From the NCBI GenBank assembly GCA_003445475.1, contig DMDP01000183.1:1-6876 (forward strand): a stretch of 6,876 nucleotides of DNA, in the 5' to 3' direction. Below the pieces are notes generated by a model. That model saw only the letters and a list, made by a program, of their open reading frames with translations. It did not search any database and was not told the DNA's origin. This document shows, piece by piece, positions 5,985 through 6,876 of the stretch. A program made the translations under genes and the position numbers. The DNA is from Peptococcaceae bacterium (GTDB taxonomy: Bacteria > Bacillota > Desulfotomaculia > Desulfotomaculales > UBA12532). Numbering within the stretch: position 1 is the stretch's first letter; each line of letters opens with the position of its first letter.

Positions 5985-6675
5985 CTTCGACCACGCTCCT
6001 GGCGGCGGCCGCGGCATTGGCATTATTTCGGCCGAAATATTTCCGGTGTTCCGCCGCCGCGGGGAGGATATCGGCTTCTTCCATTACCCGTACATAGTCG
6101 AACTTCCGCGCCACGTCCCGTACCGGCTCCGCCTGCCGGCGGCCGGTCACGACGTACCAGACCTGCTTGTATGCGGTCTTCCGGGCATAGGCGCGCATCC
6201 GTTCCTCAAGCCGGCGGCGAGATTTGCGCGAGTTTTCCACTTCTACGGCCACGCGCGATCCATCCTCAAAGAGCAGGACGCCATCCGGGGGTTTTTCTTC
6301 GCTCCCGACACCGAACTTCACTCCGTTTTCGCGCCGGAGCTCGCGCTCGGTTATCCAGCCGGCGTTCGGGTACCGGGCCAGCAGGGCCAGGGCCACGTCC
6401 ACGACCTTCAGGTCGTGTTCGATCGTTTGCAGCCGCAGGCGGGCCGGGCCCAGCACGCAGCCCGCCAACTCGGTGCCGCGCCGGGTGGCCAGGTAGACGC
6501 CGGCCTGGCCGGGGAAAAGCCGTTTGTGGATCAGGCAGCGGGCTTGCACCAGGCGCTGCAGGCGCCGGTAGGCTATCCGCGGGTGCAACGCAAATGCCCG
6601 CGCTACCTGGGCCGCGGTGAGGAAGCCAAACCGGTTTACCATTGTGACGATCTCGAGGTCTCTCTCTGTGAGCAT
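5974..6675 (-). CDS. replication-relaxation-family winged-helix protein
   Basis: Matches my knowledge of the Replic_Relax family (mobile-element proteins related to plasmid replication and relaxation factors). The N-terminal winged-helix region, residues 1-70, reads LTERDLEIVTMVNRFGFLTA, then AQVARAFALHPRIAYRRLQRL and a YLATRRGTEL wing. IEHDLKVVDVALALL (85-99) follows, then a nuclease-like core: PPDGVLLFEDGSRVAVEVE (129-147), with D131, E145 and E147 and K151, reminiscent of PD-(D/E)xK folds. The 233-residue length is usual. The ATG at 6675 has an excellent AAGGAGGTG 5 bases upstream. It heads the minus-strand operon leading to the coupling protein and could be a DNA-binding or processing factor for transfer or replication. 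Nuclease activity is not established. Confidence 0.8.
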   Translation of the reverse strand: MLTERDLEIVTMVNRFGFLTAAQVARAFALHPRIAYRRLQRLVQARCLIHKRLFPGQAGVYLATRRGTELAGCVLGPARLRLQTIEHDLKVVDVALALLARYPNAGWITERELRRENGVKFGVGSEEKPPDGVLLFEDGSRVAVEVENSRKSRRRLEERMRAYARKTAYKQVWYVVTGRRQAEPVRDVARKFDYVRVMEEADILPAAAEHRKYFGRNNANAAAAARSVVEDDL

Positions 6676-6695
6676 GTCTGCACCTCCTTCTTACA

Positions 6696-6789
6696 CAGGA
6701 ACGTTTTCCCGATCTACCACCGCACGTCTCAAGAAAAAATCACCACCTTCCGCCATAAGCAGGAACGTTCTGCCGACCTACCACCACAC
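6696..6789. repeat. two 30-bp direct repeats (6696-6725 and 6760-6789)
   Basis: Both copies begin CAGGAACGTT and contain CTACCACC, with 26 of 30 positions identical and a 64-bp offset. The second copy contains the palindrome GAACGTTC. A shorter TACCACCAC recurs at 6865-6873, possibly part of a third copy. Copy one ends about 20 bases before the start codon of the replication-relaxation gene, so a regulator bound there could control the operon. Confidence 0.75.
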
Positions 6790-6815
6790 CCCCATTGGAA
6801 CCCCAGAGCCTCCGT

Positions 6816-6840
6816 CCCATCCTGCCCCCTTTCCCGCCCC
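6816..6840 (-). other. G-quadruplex-forming motif
   Basis: On the minus strand four G-runs (GGGG, GGG, GGGGG, GGG) are separated by loops of 1, 3 and 6 bases, which satisfies the usual G3+N1-7 rule. It lies about 140 bases upstream of the replication-relaxation start on its coding strand. Whether it folds is untested. Confidence 0.4.
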
Positions 6841-6876
6841 TCTGTTCCCACATCTGGAAACTGATACCACCACCCC

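Larger units (their letters stand above)
582..6876. mobile_element. integrated conjugative or mobilizable element (ICE/IME-like), left portion; right end outside window
   Basis: The boundary at about 582 is set by the break in the PRK06851 gene and the palindromic junction. Inside are a large serine recombinase next to the junction, an Xre regulator, RNase H, a VirD4/TraG-like coupling ATPase and a replication-relaxation-family protein, all on the minus strand. This gene set is typical of conjugative or mobilizable elements in Firmicutes and Actinobacteria. No relaxase, VirB4-like ATPase or phage structural gene is visible, so whether the element is self-transmissible cannot be decided here. 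The second attachment site and the 3' part of the PRK06851 gene should lie to the right. Confidence 0.75.
6676..6876. other. non-coding upstream region of the transfer operon
   Basis: No gene is convincing on either strand. It holds two 30-bp direct repeats, a strong C-over-G bias on the plus strand (about 50 C to 11 G in 6781-6876) and a G-quadruplex-type motif on the minus strand. A minus-strand TTGAGA (6727-6732) lacks a good -10 box at 17-18 bp, so a promoter cannot be named. Confidence 0.5.

Noticed and set aside
6704..6732. Promoter (minus TTGAGA) for the replication-relaxation gene
   Set aside because: The -10 candidates at 17-18 bp match only 2-3 of 6 positions.
5655..6864. Long plus-strand open frames opposite the exported-protein and replication-relaxation genes
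   Set aside because: Arg/Pro/Ser-rich mirror reading of GC-rich genes; no recognisable motifs.

Overview
The window is the left end of an integrated, conjugation-related mobile element and the host gene it interrupts. Moderately high G+C, strong AGGAGG-type ribosome binding sites, frequent TTG and GTG starts and the protein families present suggest a Firmicute, probably a spore-forming or thermophilic clostridial lineage of the Moorella/Desulfotomaculum kind. That assignment is inferred from style and content, not proven.

Layout. Bases 1-120 (minus) hold the first residues of a membrane protein that resembles DUF1614. Divergent from it, 306-602 (plus) is the 5' part of a PRK06851-family P-loop ATPase gene. 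Its reading stops being family-like just after the IDGTAPH motif, where a 26-bp imperfect palindrome (570-595) marks the integration junction. From about 582 rightward the DNA belongs to the element, and every element gene lies on the minus strand. The genes nearest the junction are a large serine recombinase (497-2119) and a 53-residue protein that overlaps its start. Next come a 365-base non-coding stretch carrying a strong promoter, a predicted ~86-nt RNA and an intrinsic terminator, then an Xre-type regulator and a stand-alone RNase H. Farthest from the junction are a VirD4/TraG-like coupling ATPase, an exported or anchored helical protein with an apparent frameshift, and a replication-relaxation-family winged-helix protein. 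The other end of the element, a relaxase and a mating-pore set are not in the window.

How it works together (inference). The recombinase integrates and excises the element at the PRK06851 gene. The coupling ATPase and replication-relaxation protein would handle element DNA during transfer. The Xre protein probably controls the element, and the small RNA or attenuator lies where it could limit transcription into the recombinase. Two sets of short repeats (5236-5335 and 6696-6789) sit in front of the coupling-protein gene and the upstream operon and look like protein-binding arrays.

The most unusual points are three. The last ~27 residues of the recombinase are encoded by antisense host DNA, so integration changes its C-terminus. 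The predicted small RNA has a near-consensus promoter with an A-tract overlapping the end of xre. The element also carries an iteron-like repeat array.
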